64,000 nucleotides of DNA from Flammeovirgaceae bacterium (GTDB lineage Bacteria; Bacteroidota; Bacteroidia; Cytophagales; Cyclobacteriaceae). Position numbers and translations under genes: made by a program. Positions 34,368 through 43,790 of the stretch are shown here, piece by piece (within the stretch, counting starts at the first letter, position 1; every line of letters starts with the position of its first letter). The notes under the pieces were generated by a model, which saw only the letters and a program-made list of their open reading frames with translations, made no database searches and had not been told where the DNA came from. The stretch is from positions 518,210 to 582,209 of the forward strand of contig JAIYCV010000042.1 in the NCBI GenBank assembly GCA_027487845.1, given 5' to 3'.

Positions 34368-36215
34368 CTAACTAGCTTGTAACTCCAGTTTTTGCTTAAG
34401 TGACACTATTTGCATTTCTAGTTCCTGTTTTTGCCTTGTCATTTCCTCTTGTGTTGCTTGAAGTTCTTCCGCATTTTGGCGCATTTCCTCCTCTTGCTGC
34501 GATAATACTTCTGCCCTCTCTTGCGACTCCCTCAATAATTGTTTTGTCTGCGAGGCGTTTTGCTTATTAAAAATTAAGGAGGCAATGCTTTCCGATATTT
34601 TCTCTACAAATTCTATTTTAAACTGTTCAATGATATGAAAGGAGGCCAATTCCATAATCCCTAAAATTTGGTTACGCTGCTTGATGGGTATTATAAGAAC
34701 GTTCTTTGGAGTAGCTTCACCGAGGCCCGAAGTTATTTTCACATAATCCCTTGGAATCTCTTTTAGGTAAATTGTCTGACCTTCGAGCGCACACTGGCCG
34801 ACCAGGCCTTGACCTATCTCAATTGCGTCATCTATGAATTTCTTTTTGCCGTAAGCGTAGGTAGCAATTCGGAGAAGCCTCTTCTCTTCAACTATAAATA
34901 ACGCTCCTTGGTTTACCTCGAGGTATTTTATAATCAAAGCAAGAATTTTATCTGCTAAAGAAGAAATGTCTTCGGATTCGTTTTTGATAATTTCAGAAAA
35001 CTTTGCGGCTCCTTCGTTTGCCCAATTGATCTTTTGCTGTCGTTCTTCACCTTCACTTAGCTTTAGTTGCATTTGGATGATCGATTTAGCTAATACGTCA
35101 TTATCAAATCGTTCATCATATTTTGCTTTTAGATCGCCTTCGCCCATTTTGAAGGCAAACGTTGTTGCCGCTTGAAGTCGCTCTAGAAATTGGTTCAAAG
35201 CCATTTTCGTCTGGCCTATTTCTTCGGTTGTTCGAATGGACAGTTTTTCCGGAAATGCGCCACTTGCTAAATTCTGCATCGCGTTTCTTATCTCCTTAAT
35301 TGCCTTTGTTATTAGGTCTGCATAAAATACGGCCAAAAATATGCCGGCTATAAGTTGAAGCCCAAAAATGATCCAGAGTCCGAACATAATTTGCGTTGTT
35401 TGGTTTTCGCTTCTTGTCTTCAAGGTTGCTCCAAATGATGCGAGCGGTGCTTTTAGATCTATTAACCGCTTATCTAATTCGCCCCTTTTACCATCTTGCG
35501 GCTTTAGCCCTATTTGGGTCTCAATCTCCACCACATTTAGAAACTCGGCTTTATAATTTTCGAGGTTGTTCAAAACATCGCTGGTACGAGAATCTTTTAT
35601 CTGTAGAACTGTTAGTCTGAATCTTTCTGCGTTTTCGATAAACTCAGCTTTGTATTTTATGTCTTTTCGCAAGAAAAAGTCTTTTTCATTTCGCCTCAAG
35701 GTTAGCAATTGCGCCTTGTCAAACTTGATTTCACTTTCTTCTATTTTGTGTACTGCTTTTCTAAGAGCACCTTCTAGCCCATAATCTTTGAACCCGCGCT
35801 TTCTCAACAATTGTTTAAGGGAATCGAAACCCATTTGGATCGATAGTAATGCCGTTTGAATATTCTGAACGCTGTTTTCCGAGCTGGTTGTGTCGTTGAA
35901 ATTTTGCTTCAGTTCTTTTAATATCGAAAGCGACATAAGACTATTTTCATCATACGTTTCAATGTACTTGCTCTGGCCAAGCTCTTGGAAATCGTTCTCC
36001 TTGTAACCTTCATATATAAATTCCTTTATCGCAAATTCTTGGGATTGAATACAGAGTTTCAGTATTTCTACTTTTTCATTTACATCCTTGTTATCAATAA
36101 TTCGATTAATGGAATTCAGCGATAGAACGATAAGTAGAACCGAGAAGAGCAAAATAGATCCAAAAGCAGCCAGTAGTTTTGCCCTTATCTTTAGTCCAAG
36201 AAGCCAATTTTTCAT
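34368..36215 (-). CDS. Membrane sensor with HAMP and GAF domains and C-terminal coiled coil
   Basis: The 615-residue protein starts at the ATG at 36215 (MKNWLLGLKIRAKLLAAFG). It has a first membrane helix at 11-32, a helical extracytoplasmic sensor region to about 275, a second membrane helix (IMFGLWIIFGLQLIAGIFLAVFY), then a HAMP domain, a GAF domain (about 415-545) and a coiled coil with SQQEEEMRQNAEELQATQEE. No histidine kinase or cyclase domain follows, so it probably signals through protein contacts, possibly in gliding or chemotaxis-like control. It follows the TPR gene on the same strand, with a palindrome between. Confidence 0.87.
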   Translation of the reverse strand: MKNWLLGLKIRAKLLAAFGSILLFSVLLIVLSLNSINRIIDNKDVNEKVEILKLCIQSQEFAIKEFIYEGYKENDFQELGQSKYIETYDENSLMSLSILKELKQNFNDTTSSENSVQNIQTALLSIQMGFDSLKQLLRKRGFKDYGLEGALRKAVHKIEESEIKFDKAQLLTLRRNEKDFFLRKDIKYKAEFIENAERFRLTVLQIKDSRTSDVLNNLENYKAEFLNVVEIETQIGLKPQDGKRGELDKRLIDLKAPLASFGATLKTRSENQTTQIMFGLWIIFGLQLIAGIFLAVFYADLITKAIKEIRNAMQNLASGAFPEKLSIRTTEEIGQTKMALNQFLERLQAATTFAFKMGEGDLKAKYDERFDNDVLAKSIIQMQLKLSEGEERQQKINWANEGAAKFSEIIKNESEDISSLADKILALIIKYLEVNQGALFIVEEKRLLRIATYAYGKKKFIDDAIEIGQGLVGQCALEGQTIYLKEIPRDYVKITSGLGEATPKNVLIIPIKQRNQILGIMELASFHIIEQFKIEFVEKISESIASLIFNKQNASQTKQLLRESQERAEVLSQQEEEMRQNAEELQATQEEMTRQKQELEMQIVSLKQKLELQAS

Positions 36216-36249
36216 TTGTTTACAAATAATAAACAAAGAACGGATTCGA

Positions 36250-36265
36250 CCAGCAAGCTTGCTGG
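36250..36265. terminator. Perfect palindrome between TPR gene and GAF sensor gene
   Basis: CCAGCAAGCTTGCTGG is a 16-bp perfect palindrome. TTCG and CGAA lie just outside it and can extend the stem with small bulges. On the minus strand it comes 20 bp after the stop of the TPR gene and is followed by a T-containing stretch, which fits a terminator. An operator for the downstream sensor gene is the alternative. Confidence 0.45.
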
Positions 36266-36285
36266 ATGCGAAGGTTATTGTTTTG

Positions 36286-38172
36286 TTAATTTATGGAATT
36301 TGCGTTTGTAAAATCGCCACGCAGCTCCCGGTAACGTTTACGTGCCTCAGAAGCATAAACACTGCCTGGGTATTTGGATAGAAAGTCGCGATAGATTTCC
36401 ATTGCCTCCGACTTTTTGTTTAAGTGCTGTTCGAAAACCTCCGCTTCTAAAAAATAGGCATCATCAGAAAGCACATCCTGAGAATAAAATTTTGTTATCA
36501 TTCGAAGCACCGAAATGGTCTTTTCGAAATCACCTTGCTTTAACAAAGTATTTGCTTCGAGCCAATATATGTCATCTAATAACGTGGAGCTTTTCATTCT
36601 CAAAGAGTCGCCATCTCCTTCTATTTTTTTAAGCGCATCTAGTTTTGTTATGGCTACATCTAGCTTATTTTGATTGAGTAGCATTTCAATTGAGGCGTAC
36701 TCTTTTAGGGAAGTGGCCAGTGTGTCTGAAGCTGTATTTTCCTTTATCCGAAGGCTCAGCTCAAGTGCATCGTTCGCAATTTCTCTCGATGTTGCTTTTT
36801 TTAGAATGTCTAGATGCTCTTCGGCCAATTTAAAGTCGCCAATGAAATAAGATAGTTTTGCGTTTTTAAGTTTTGCATCATAACCCAACACGGTTTCTTT
36901 ATTGGTTTTCTCAACCTGCGAGTAAAGCAATGAAGCCTCCCATGGCTCGTATTTAAAGAGGTATAGATCCCCTAACTCCAGTTTGCATTTAGATTTTAAC
37001 AAAGGCGAGTTAACTTTTGGATTCGCTACTAGACTTGTTAATATTGAAATTGCTTTCTCCTTGTCATCAAGATAGTAAGCAAAAAGAAGTGCTTTGTTTT
37101 CAATTGCTTCAAACGAATTAGGGTTATCTGGGTAAGTTTCTATGAACTTGTCGTAGCTCGCTATCATTGATCGCACAGAATCTATTTTGACTGGCAATTG
37201 TTCTTTCAGCCTAGCTTCTTTTGTTTTTAAAAGACCTAGTCGAGCCGAGAGAAAACTGCTCGTGTTAGCGTACTCCTTCATCACAAAAGTGTAAGCCTTT
37301 TCAGCCGCTTCATAACTTTTATTGTTAAAAGCTATTTGAGCTATTTCAAGGGTTTTACTGGTTTCCTTTTTGAATCGTTTGTCAAATGCCCTAGCTTGGA
37401 CAAAAGCACCTAAAAAATTTCTTTGTTGGAGATTTACCCATATTAAAAGCTCCGCGTAGTTTTCGTTGTCGGCAGAACTTTGAACTTTTAAATAAAGCTG
37501 TCCTTCTAATGCTTGTAATTCTTCTGGCTTGGTAAGCAGCACCTGAAGGAGATTTTTTATGTAACCTAAATTTCCTGGCGTTTGAGCAATGTAGTTTAGA
37601 TACTCATTCACCATTTCGTTGTTTTTACCGCTAAGCCTGAAGAGATTGGCCAATTCCAGCGTAAAAATTGTTGGTGTGTTGCTTGTTTCCCTGGCTTGTT
37701 GTAGTGCATCGATGGAATAGGCGATGAGATTGTTTGTTAAGAGATAGTCTGAAATTTGCTTTAACCTGGCTATATCTTGTGATGATTGGCGGATTAAATT
37801 TTTCAAGTACCTGTTTGATTTGGGAAGATCACCTTGGCGTTGATAGATAATTCCAAGATCAAGTTGATAGGTCAGTTTATTTTCATTTCGGAGCAAACGG
37901 TCGACATAAGTCTCAGCGTCTTTAAACATCGATTGGTCAAGTAGTAAGTTGAGATAATCATTGTGTATGAAGGGTATGTTTTCATTTTTTTTTGCTAGCT
38001 GTTTATAACTGTCTATCGCTTTTTGTTTTTGGCCTTTCAGCAAATATTCGTTGGCAATTTGAATCTCTGTTAGGTCCTGTGCAAATGTGGCCGTTGGATA
38101 AGTTGTAATCCACACTAACATTACTTGTATTAATCTATTGATTATTAATTTTTTGTTATAGTTATTAGGCAT
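36286..38172 (-). CDS. Secreted tetratricopeptide repeat protein
   Basis: The 628-residue protein starts at the ATG at 38172 (MPNNYNKK), giving a signal peptide that ends TYPTATFAQ. The codons upstream are open but of odd composition and not protein-like. It is built of helical TPR units over its whole length, such as ANEYLLKGQKQKAIDSYKQLAKK, and ends with a YfgM/BamD-like pair ENKALLFAYYLDDKEKAISIL and DAYFLEAEVFEQH. It likely works as a scaffold in the periplasm. The gene upstream on the same strand is the Ig-like lipoprotein. Confidence 0.88.
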   Translation of the reverse strand: MPNNYNKKLIINRLIQVMLVWITTYPTATFAQDLTEIQIANEYLLKGQKQKAIDSYKQLAKKNENIPFIHNDYLNLLLDQSMFKDAETYVDRLLRNENKLTYQLDLGIIYQRQGDLPKSNRYLKNLIRQSSQDIARLKQISDYLLTNNLIAYSIDALQQARETSNTPTIFTLELANLFRLSGKNNEMVNEYLNYIAQTPGNLGYIKNLLQVLLTKPEELQALEGQLYLKVQSSADNENYAELLIWVNLQQRNFLGAFVQARAFDKRFKKETSKTLEIAQIAFNNKSYEAAEKAYTFVMKEYANTSSFLSARLGLLKTKEARLKEQLPVKIDSVRSMIASYDKFIETYPDNPNSFEAIENKALLFAYYLDDKEKAISILTSLVANPKVNSPLLKSKCKLELGDLYLFKYEPWEASLLYSQVEKTNKETVLGYDAKLKNAKLSYFIGDFKLAEEHLDILKKATSREIANDALELSLRIKENTASDTLATSLKEYASIEMLLNQNKLDVAITKLDALKKIEGDGDSLRMKSSTLLDDIYWLEANTLLKQGDFEKTISVLRMITKFYSQDVLSDDAYFLEAEVFEQHLNKKSEAMEIYRDFLSKYPGSVYASEARKRYRELRGDFTNANSIN

Positions 38173-38415
38173 GTGGAAATGTGGGTATTTTTTTTCGTGA
38201 ACTATTTGTGGTTGGTTTGTGGGTAATAGTGGGGTTTGTAGTGTTTTGTTGCTGGTTTGGAGGTTGTTGTTCACAATTTGTTGCGGTGTACTTTGGTCTT
38301 TTGGGTTGTAAACATGTTGGCTTGTTTGATCGGTTGTTAGTACTTTTTCGATTGAGGGCTTTTTTTTGGTTTGGTTTGTTTTGTTAACTGGAAAAAAAAC
38401 TTTTACACAATTTGT
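38173..38415 (-). other. Gene-free spacer with extreme G over C skew
   Basis: These 243 bp upstream of the TPR gene contain no convincing gene. The plus strand is very rich in G and T: in 38221-38280 I count 22 G and 3 C. On the minus strand this is an A/C-rich leader. A frame in it (34 codons, in phase with the TPR gene) encodes only Asn, Gln, Thr and Pro-rich sequence and is probably untranslated. Confidence 0.6.
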
Positions 38416-40083
38416 TCAGAATTGGATTTTGATAGGTCCTACTTCCCAGTTCTCTCTAATCGGGATAACGAATTTTTTGTCTGAGCCGATGAAGAAAAAG
38501 GTTTTTTCAGGCTCTTCGCGTTTTAAAATGTTCCCGAAGTCCCATTTTTGGTTTGCGTTTGTGTCTAGTGTAATTCGTATTTTGTATTCACCGTTGAGGT
38601 GGGTGAAAGTGTGTTTTTTCTCGTTTAGAAAGGAGCCAACAACTTCGTTCGAAGAGTTTATTAATTCGATGATGTAATTTTTTTCATCGGTTTTGACGTC
38701 TAGATGCAGCAGCCCTGTATTGGTGGTGTGTCTGGTTGGGAGGTTGATTTTTTGACTTTTTGATGAGTCGCGGTGGATTGATATGGCGAAGCCTTTCCCC
38801 AATAACAATGCTGGTTTTGCAGGTTGTTGTCTCCTAAGCGGTTGTCGAGTGGTGGCTGTTAGCGGCTTTGGAGAGAGTAGGGCTGTGTCAATTTTAGTTG
38901 AAATTGAGAATTTCTTTGTTTTCTGGTTGTAGCTAATTTGATTTTCCTTGAACGATATTTTTGTTGTGGAGTCTATTTGGATGTAGATACTGTCTTGGTT
39001 GAATTTGGCTGTTGGCAGGTTTGTTTTGCCACGTAGCTCTAAAATTCCGGTTTCAAAGTCCATTGTTGGCGGTTCGGTAGACAAACTAAATACTTGTTTT
39101 ATGGCTTTGATATTGGTTTGTTTTATGTAGATAAGCGAGTCGAAGTGTTGTTTCAAACTGTCCGTTGCTTTAACGTGTATCTTTGTGCTATCATTCGTTG
39201 ATGTTGATTCGTCATAATGGAGTTGTATTTCGGTGAAATTGTCGCCAAAACTTGTGAAAACGGTGTTTGGGAGGTCTGATACCGAATAGTCTGTGAGGTT
39301 TTTGTTGAATCTGAGTGTTGTTGCTTTGGTTGTTGAGCGGTTGCTGTTTAGTTTTATTGGGCGGCTATCTACTTGAATTAGACTTAGTTGTATCGAATCG
39401 TTTTTTTGTCTTATTTTGATAGGCTTGGCTTTGAAGCCGTATTTCTCGTTGGTGCTCTCGATTTTTAAGTTTTTGTTTTTGTCTTCATATGCGTATACGT
39501 AGTAGTCTCCGGCCTTCAGGTTTGTTATTTTAAAATTGCCCTTTTTGTCTGTCTTTGTGAAATAGGTGGAGTGGTCAGTAAATATCTCGAAAGTATCGGA
39601 TGCATATAGTGCAACAGTAATGTTTTCGGGGATTGTCTCTTTTCTCGATTCCGCAACGCTGCCGGTGATGAACAAAGAGTCTATGGTGTTACCTGTGCTG
39701 AATGCCAAGTGAAGGTCTTCGGTGGGATTGCTTTCGGTTATGTCCTGAATTGATTCTCTAAAAAGTATGTTGTATGTGGTTGAGTCATGCCATAGGGCGG
39801 GTGGTTCAATTGTTATTTTGTTTGCTGTAGCGGCGTACTTTATGTCTTTTCCAGGTGAGGGTGTAATTATTATTTGCTCTTTTGGATCTTTTAGTTTTAC
39901 GTCCTCTGAAAAAAGCAGTTCTATTTTTTTGCCCTTGAAGTTGGTTTGGTTTGCGTTTGGGGTTGATTTCAAAAGAACAGGCTTGGTTACGTCCTTTGGT
40001 CCACCTTCTGGGGTTGTTTGTCTTGCGCAGTTCGAAAAAATTATTGTTGTAATTGCCGCTAAAAGGACGTTGGTTGGTTTCAT
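38416..40083 (-). CDS. Ig-like domain lipoprotein
   Basis: The 555-residue protein has a lipoprotein signal (LLAAITTIIFSNC, Cys19). An N-terminal SbsA-type Ig-like domain follows (TKPVLLKSTPNANQTNFKGKKIELLFSEDV ... LHLAFSTG), then a carboxypeptidase-regulatory-like beta sandwich (GNFKITNLKAGDYYVYAYEDKNKN). This architecture is common in Bacteroidota envelope lipoproteins of unknown role. The protein is rich in Thr, Asn, Ser and Gln, and its coding strand is markedly rich in A and C. It overlaps the methyltransferase gene by 4 bp (ATGA). Confidence 0.87.
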   Translation of the reverse strand: MKPTNVLLAAITTIIFSNCARQTTPEGGPKDVTKPVLLKSTPNANQTNFKGKKIELLFSEDVKLKDPKEQIIITPSPGKDIKYAATANKITIEPPALWHDSTTYNILFRESIQDITESNPTEDLHLAFSTGNTIDSLFITGSVAESRKETIPENITVALYASDTFEIFTDHSTYFTKTDKKGNFKITNLKAGDYYVYAYEDKNKNLKIESTNEKYGFKAKPIKIRQKNDSIQLSLIQVDSRPIKLNSNRSTTKATTLRFNKNLTDYSVSDLPNTVFTSFGDNFTEIQLHYDESTSTNDSTKIHVKATDSLKQHFDSLIYIKQTNIKAIKQVFSLSTEPPTMDFETGILELRGKTNLPTAKFNQDSIYIQIDSTTKISFKENQISYNQKTKKFSISTKIDTALLSPKPLTATTRQPLRRQQPAKPALLLGKGFAISIHRDSSKSQKINLPTRHTTNTGLLHLDVKTDEKNYIIELINSSNEVVGSFLNEKKHTFTHLNGEYKIRITLDTNANQKWDFGNILKREEPEKTFFFIGSDKKFVIPIRENWEVGPIKIQF

Positions 40084-40964
40084 CTTGGTTTCGCGATATA
40101 TATTAGGCTGGAATATTCGGTCGTTTTTTTTGCGCTCCTGTTAGATAACAGCCCATTTTTGATGGCCTTTAGAAAGTTTATTACTTTGTTTCCGGGCGTG
40201 TACTTGCTGCTTAGAATTGAGACGTAGTAGGAATCTAGTTTCAATGGAATAATTTTTTTGACCTGTAATCCAGCTTTTTCTAGTACGTTTGACATTGTTG
40301 TCTGGTCGAAATGCCAGAGGTGTCTCGGCAGGTCGTATGCAGCCCAATATTGTCCGTAGTGTTTTGCGTCATAGCTTTTGTGATTTGGTACTGCGATGAG
40401 TAGCGTTCCTTTAGGGCTCAAGTATGTTTTGAGGGTTTCAATGGTGGTTGCTAAGTCTGGCAAGTGTTCCAAAACGTGCCAAACGGTAATCATATCGAAA
40501 TTTCTTTCGGTGATTGATCGAAGGTTGGAGGCCACCACTTGGCCTAGTTTTGCCGTGGCGTCTTCCCTCGCTTTGGTTGATGGCTCGACTCCGAATATCC
40601 GGTATCCTTTGCCTTTACAAGTTAGTAGGAAATCCCCTGTGCCGCAGCCATAGTCCATAATAGATCCTTTCTCGCCTATTGCCTCGCTGACGATTTTGGT
40701 TTTCCATTGTAGAGAGAACACCCTTGCTAGTTTGTAAGCGTTGTAAAATAACGATGAATTTTTTCCACCGTGAGATAAGTAATTGTCTGATTGATAGTAT
40801 GTTGGTGTTTCCGAGTCAGATGGGATAGGGTTGGTGAAGGTGATGCCACAACTGTTGCACCTATCTATATTAAATTCTGTTGAGGTTAGGAAGTAGTCTT
40901 TGCTTGCTAAGACTCTTACTACGTTTTGACTTGAACAGAAAGGGCAGTTTGTTAAAGTTGTCAT
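40080..40964 (-). CDS. Class I SAM-dependent methyltransferase with N-terminal zinc ribbon
   Basis: The 294-residue protein starts with a zinc-ribbon of four Cys (CPFCSSQ near residue 8 and CNSCG near 37). A Methyltransf_23-like domain follows with motif I IMDYGCGTGDFLL and the later WHVLEHLPDLATTIETLKTYLSPKGTLLIAVPNH. It resembles methyltransferases acting on sugars or small metabolites. It lies between mnmG (1-bp gap) and the Ig-like lipoprotein (4-bp overlap), so the three are likely co-transcribed. The target is unknown. Confidence 0.88.
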   Translation of the reverse strand: MTTLTNCPFCSSQNVVRVLASKDYFLTSTEFNIDRCNSCGITFTNPIPSDSETPTYYQSDNYLSHGGKNSSLFYNAYKLARVFSLQWKTKIVSEAIGEKGSIMDYGCGTGDFLLTCKGKGYRIFGVEPSTKAREDATAKLGQVVASNLRSITERNFDMITVWHVLEHLPDLATTIETLKTYLSPKGTLLIAVPNHKSYDAKHYGQYWAAYDLPRHLWHFDQTTMSNVLEKAGLQVKKIIPLKLDSYYVSILSSKYTPGNKVINFLKAIKNGLLSNRSAKKTTEYSSLIYIAKPR

Positions 40965-40965
40965 T

Positions 40966-42828
40966 TTACTTGCCCATGTATATAGTCAGTACTGATATAT
41001 CGGACGGGTTTACACCGCTTATTCTTGAAGCTTGGCCAATCGTTTCAGGTCTAATTTTTTTCAGTTTTTCGCGACCTTCTGATGAGAGAGCTTTCACTCG
41101 GTCATAGTCGAAATCTGTTTTAATTACATAGTTGGTGAGTGATTCGATTTTTTCTGCCATTTTCTGTTCCCTCTCTATATAGCTTTCGTATTTCAAGTGT
41201 ATTTCAACTTGCTCTTGGATTTCCGTTGGAAAAGCATTTAGAGTTGCATTTAGTGAGGTGTTTAGGTTCTTGAGTTCGGAAAGACCGATTTCTGGCCTTC
41301 TCAATAGTTGAGCAATAGTTTGTGGCTCCCTGATCTCTGAACTATTAATAACTATCAAAGAGGGATTGATACTTTCTGGTGGCACCTTAATCTCTTTGGT
41401 TTTTTTCAATAGTTGGTCGACAAGGGCTAATTTTTCGTCTAGTTTTTCCAAACGGGAATTATCTGCCAGGCCTATTTCGTGGCCTTTTTTTGTCAATCGT
41501 ATGTCGGCATTATCTTGTCTTAGAAGAATGCGATATTCGGCACGTGAAGTGAACATTCTATATGGCTCTTTGGTGCCTTTATTAACTAGGTCGTCAATTA
41601 ATACACCGATGTAGGCTTCGGATCTTTTTAGTACAAATTCTGTCTTTCCTGTATTTTTTAAGTGCGCGTTAATGCCAGCTATTAAACCTTGGCAGGCTGC
41701 TTCCTCGTATCCGGTGGTTCCGTTTATCTGACCTGCAAAGTATAAGTTTTCGATTTGTTTGGTTTCTAGTGTGGTTTTTAACTGTGTCGGTGGGAAATAG
41801 TCGTACTCAATTGCGTAACCAGGTCGGAACATTTTGGCGTTTTCGAAGCCAGGTATCTTTGTTATTGCTTTATATTGAATGTCCTCTGGCAGCGAAGTTG
41901 AGAAACCGTTTACGTATATTTCAACTGTGTGCCATCCTTCAGGTTCTACAAAGATCTGATGTCGATCACGTTCTGCGAAACGGTTAATTTTGTCTTCTAT
42001 AGAAGGGCAGTATCTGGGTCCGAAGCCCTGTATTCGGCCTTGGAACATAGGTGATTGATGAAACCCCTTTTTTAATTCTTCGTGGACTGCATCGTTAGTA
42101 TATGTGATCCAACAGCTTAGTTGGTTTTCTGGTGGGGTAGTATTGGTATATGAGAAAGTACCTGGTTTTTGGTCCCCCTTTTGTTCTTCCATTCGTGAAT
42201 AATTAAGGGACCGGCCATCTACCCTTGGAGGCGTGCCGGTTTTCATTCTTCCAGCTTCGAAGCCTAAATTGATTAGTGTTTCGGTTATACCAGTAGCATT
42301 TTTTTCTGCTGCTCTACCCCCTCCAAAACTTTTTTCGCCAATGTGAATTTTGCCGTTTAGAAATGTGCCATTTGTGAGGACGACTGATTTGGAGCGTATT
42401 TCTATACCTAGTGCTGTCTTTACACCCTTAATTTGTTTGTTATGCACTAGTAGGCTTACAGCCATTTCTTGCCAGAAGTCTACATTTTTTATGCGTTCTA
42501 ACTGAAGGCGCCACTCTTCTGAGAATTTCTGTCGATCATTTTGACTCCTTGGACTCCACATCGCGGGGCCTTTCGATAAGTTCAACATCCTGAATTGAAT
42601 CATAGATCGATCAGTTATTATACCCGAGAAACCGCCAAGCCCGTCAATCTCTCTGACAATTTGCCCCTTTGCCACGCCCCCCATTGCTGGATTGCATGAC
42701 ATCTGGGCAATTGTGTTCATATTCATTGTGATCAAAAGAACGGAAGATCCCATTGTAGCTGCCGCTGCGGCTGCCTCGCAACCGGCATGACCTGCACCAA
42801 CTACTATTACATCATAATCTTTAAACAT
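40966..42828 (-). CDS. mnmG: tRNA uridine-5-carboxymethylaminomethyl(34) synthesis enzyme MnmG
   Basis: The 620-residue FAD protein works with MnmE to build the 5-carboxymethylaminomethyl group on wobble uridine 34 of some tRNAs. The N-terminal dinucleotide motif [14 protein letters not shown] (residues 7-20), [23 protein letters not shown], the signature [11 protein letters not shown] and [17 protein letters not shown] are family hallmarks. The start is the ATG at 42828; the frame upstream opens only with a TTG inside the parS-like palindrome. The gene is conserved near replication origins in many bacteria. Confidence 0.96.
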   Translation of the reverse strand: MFKDYDVIVVGAGHAGCEAAAAAATMGSSVLLITMNMNTIAQMSCNPAMGGVAKGQIVREIDGLGGFSGIITDRSMIQFRMLNLSKGPAMWSPRSQNDRQKFSEEWRLQLERIKNVDFWQEMAVSLLVHNKQIKGVKTALGIEIRSKSVVLTNGTFLNGKIHIGEKSFGGGRAAEKNATGITETLINLGFEAGRMKTGTPPRVDGRSLNYSRMEEQKGDQKPGTFSYTNTTPPENQLSCWITYTNDAVHEELKKGFHQSPMFQGRIQGFGPRYCPSIEDKINRFAERDRHQIFVEPEGWHTVEIYVNGFSTSLPEDIQYKAITKIPGFENAKMFRPGYAIEYDYFPPTQLKTTLETKQIENLYFAGQINGTTGYEEAACQGLIAGINAHLKNTGKTEFVLKRSEAYIGVLIDDLVNKGTKEPYRMFTSRAEYRILLRQDNADIRLTKKGHEIGLADNSRLEKLDEKLALVDQLLKKTKEIKVPPESINPSLIVINSSEIREPQTIAQLLRRPEIGLSELKNLNTSLNATLNAFPTEIQEQVEIHLKYESYIEREQKMAEKIESLTNYVIKTDFDYDRVKALSSEGREKLKKIRPETIGQASRISGVNPSDISVLTIYMGK

Positions 42829-42841
42829 ATCCAACTTTGGT

Positions 42842-42857
42842 TGTTCCACGTGGAACA
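42842..42857. other. parS-like centromere site 1
   Basis: TGTTCCACGTGGAACA is a 16-bp perfect palindrome, identical in pattern to bacterial parS sites, the chromosomal ParB-binding sequences (consensus TGTTNCACGTGNAACA). It lies in the leader of mnmG, 14 bp before the ATG, a position where parS sites are found in other bacteria. No parA or parB gene is in the window. Confidence 0.85.
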
Positions 42858-42879
42858 ATGATTATTATCCCGAGTCCTC

Positions 42880-43323
42880 TTAGTGTTTCACGTGGAACTT
42901 TTTATTAAACAACTTCAAATAAAAGTTTTCCATTTCTACCATTTTTTTCTTTTGCAACATCTTTTTATCGCTGTACCCACAGAGATGTAGTAACCCATGA
43001 ATCATTACCCGATTTATTTCTTCTTCAAATGAAACTGAAAACTTCGTTGCGTTTTCCATTACCCGATCAATACTTATGAAGACATCGCCTATGATGATTT
43101 CCTTGTCGCTAGAATAATCAAATGTAATGGTATCGGTTAGTGTATCGTGCTTCAGGTACTTTTCATTCATCTTTAAAAGGTAACTATCACTGCAAAAAAT
43201 ATAGCAAAGTTCAAGGAGTTCTTTTCCTTCTTGACTAGCACAGGCCATAATCCATTTTTTTGTAACACGCTTACCCTTCATTAAAAAAGATATATCTTCT
43301 ACAATAAAAGAGACCGACCCCAT
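42880..43323 (-). CDS. ybeY: Endoribonuclease YbeY (rRNA maturation factor)
   Basis: The 147-residue metalloprotein processes 16S rRNA 3' ends and supports ribosome quality control. The zinc motif reads MIHGLLHLCGYSD; the third ligand, His in most bacteria, is Asp here, as I recall for other Bacteroidota YbeY proteins. The TDTITFDY segment is also typical. The ATG at 43323 overlaps the stop of the upstream anti-sigma-like gene by one base; a TTG just upstream is not needed. Its last codons carry a parS-like site. Confidence 0.92.
   Translation of the reverse strand: MGSVSFIVEDISFLMKGKRVTKKWIMACASQEGKELLELCYIFCSDSYLLKMNEKYLKHDTLTDTITFDYSSDKEIIIGDVFISIDRVMENATKFSVSFEEEINRVMIHGLLHLCGYSDKKMLQKKKMVEMENFYLKLFNKKFHVKH
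42884..42899. other. parS-like centromere site 2, inside the end of ybeY
   Basis: TGTTTCACGTGGAACT matches the parS consensus at nearly every position (last base T instead of A), and its halves are almost symmetric. It overlaps the last codons of ybeY, encoding the C-terminal FHVKH. The centre lies 42 bp from that of site 1, about four helical turns, so ParB dimers would sit on one face. Confidence 0.75.
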
Positions 43324-43724
43324 CAATTGATATAGAAGCTTAGCTCAACGATTCTTCCATTTTCCTTAAAGTCCACCTCGTCAGATAGGTGTTTCATTAG
43401 GAAAATGCCCCTCCCACCGGGCTTATCAATATTTTCTGGTGACGTAGGATCTGGTAAATGCTGGTAATCAAAACCACTTCCCTCGTCTTCTACTTTAAAT
43501 TTTATCATCCCTTCTTTCATTAATAGCGTCAACGATACGTTCTTTAGTGGACTACTATTGTTGCCATGCTTTATAGCATTGTTGACCGCCTCGGTGATGG
43601 CAATCATAATGTTCCCATAGATATCATCGTTAAGGCTGAATTTTTCTCGTGCATTATCAATGAAACTTTCAATCATTCGAATGTTTTCTTTGATGGATGG
43701 AATTTCGATGTGAATGCTATTCAT
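43323..43724 (-). CDS. RsbW-like ATP-binding regulatory kinase
   Basis: The 133-residue protein is a HATPase_c_2 domain of the RsbW/SpoIIAB anti-sigma or serine kinase type. The N box is AITEAVNNAIKHGN, followed by the G1 box KVEDEGSGFDYQHLPDP and G2 segment GGRGIFLMKHLSDEV. Such proteins bind or phosphorylate anti-anti-sigma factors or act as partner kinases. No STAS gene is adjacent. It is upstream of ybeY with a one-base overlap. Confidence 0.9.
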   Translation of the reverse strand: MNSIHIEIPSIKENIRMIESFIDNAREKFSLNDDIYGNIMIAITEAVNNAIKHGNNSSPLKNVSLTLLMKEGMIKFKVEDEGSGFDYQHLPDPTSPENIDKPGGRGIFLMKHLSDEVDFKENGRIVELSFYIN

Positions 43725-43790
43725 GTCTTAACAATTAATTTTTAGTCGTCTTACTCAATTTGTGAACTTTCCAATCGCACTTTCCTGCAA

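Noticed and set aside
38173..38274. In-frame N-terminal extension of the TPR protein
   Set aside because: It lacks a signal peptide, while the ATG at 38172 gives a proper one; the extension has skewed non-coding composition.
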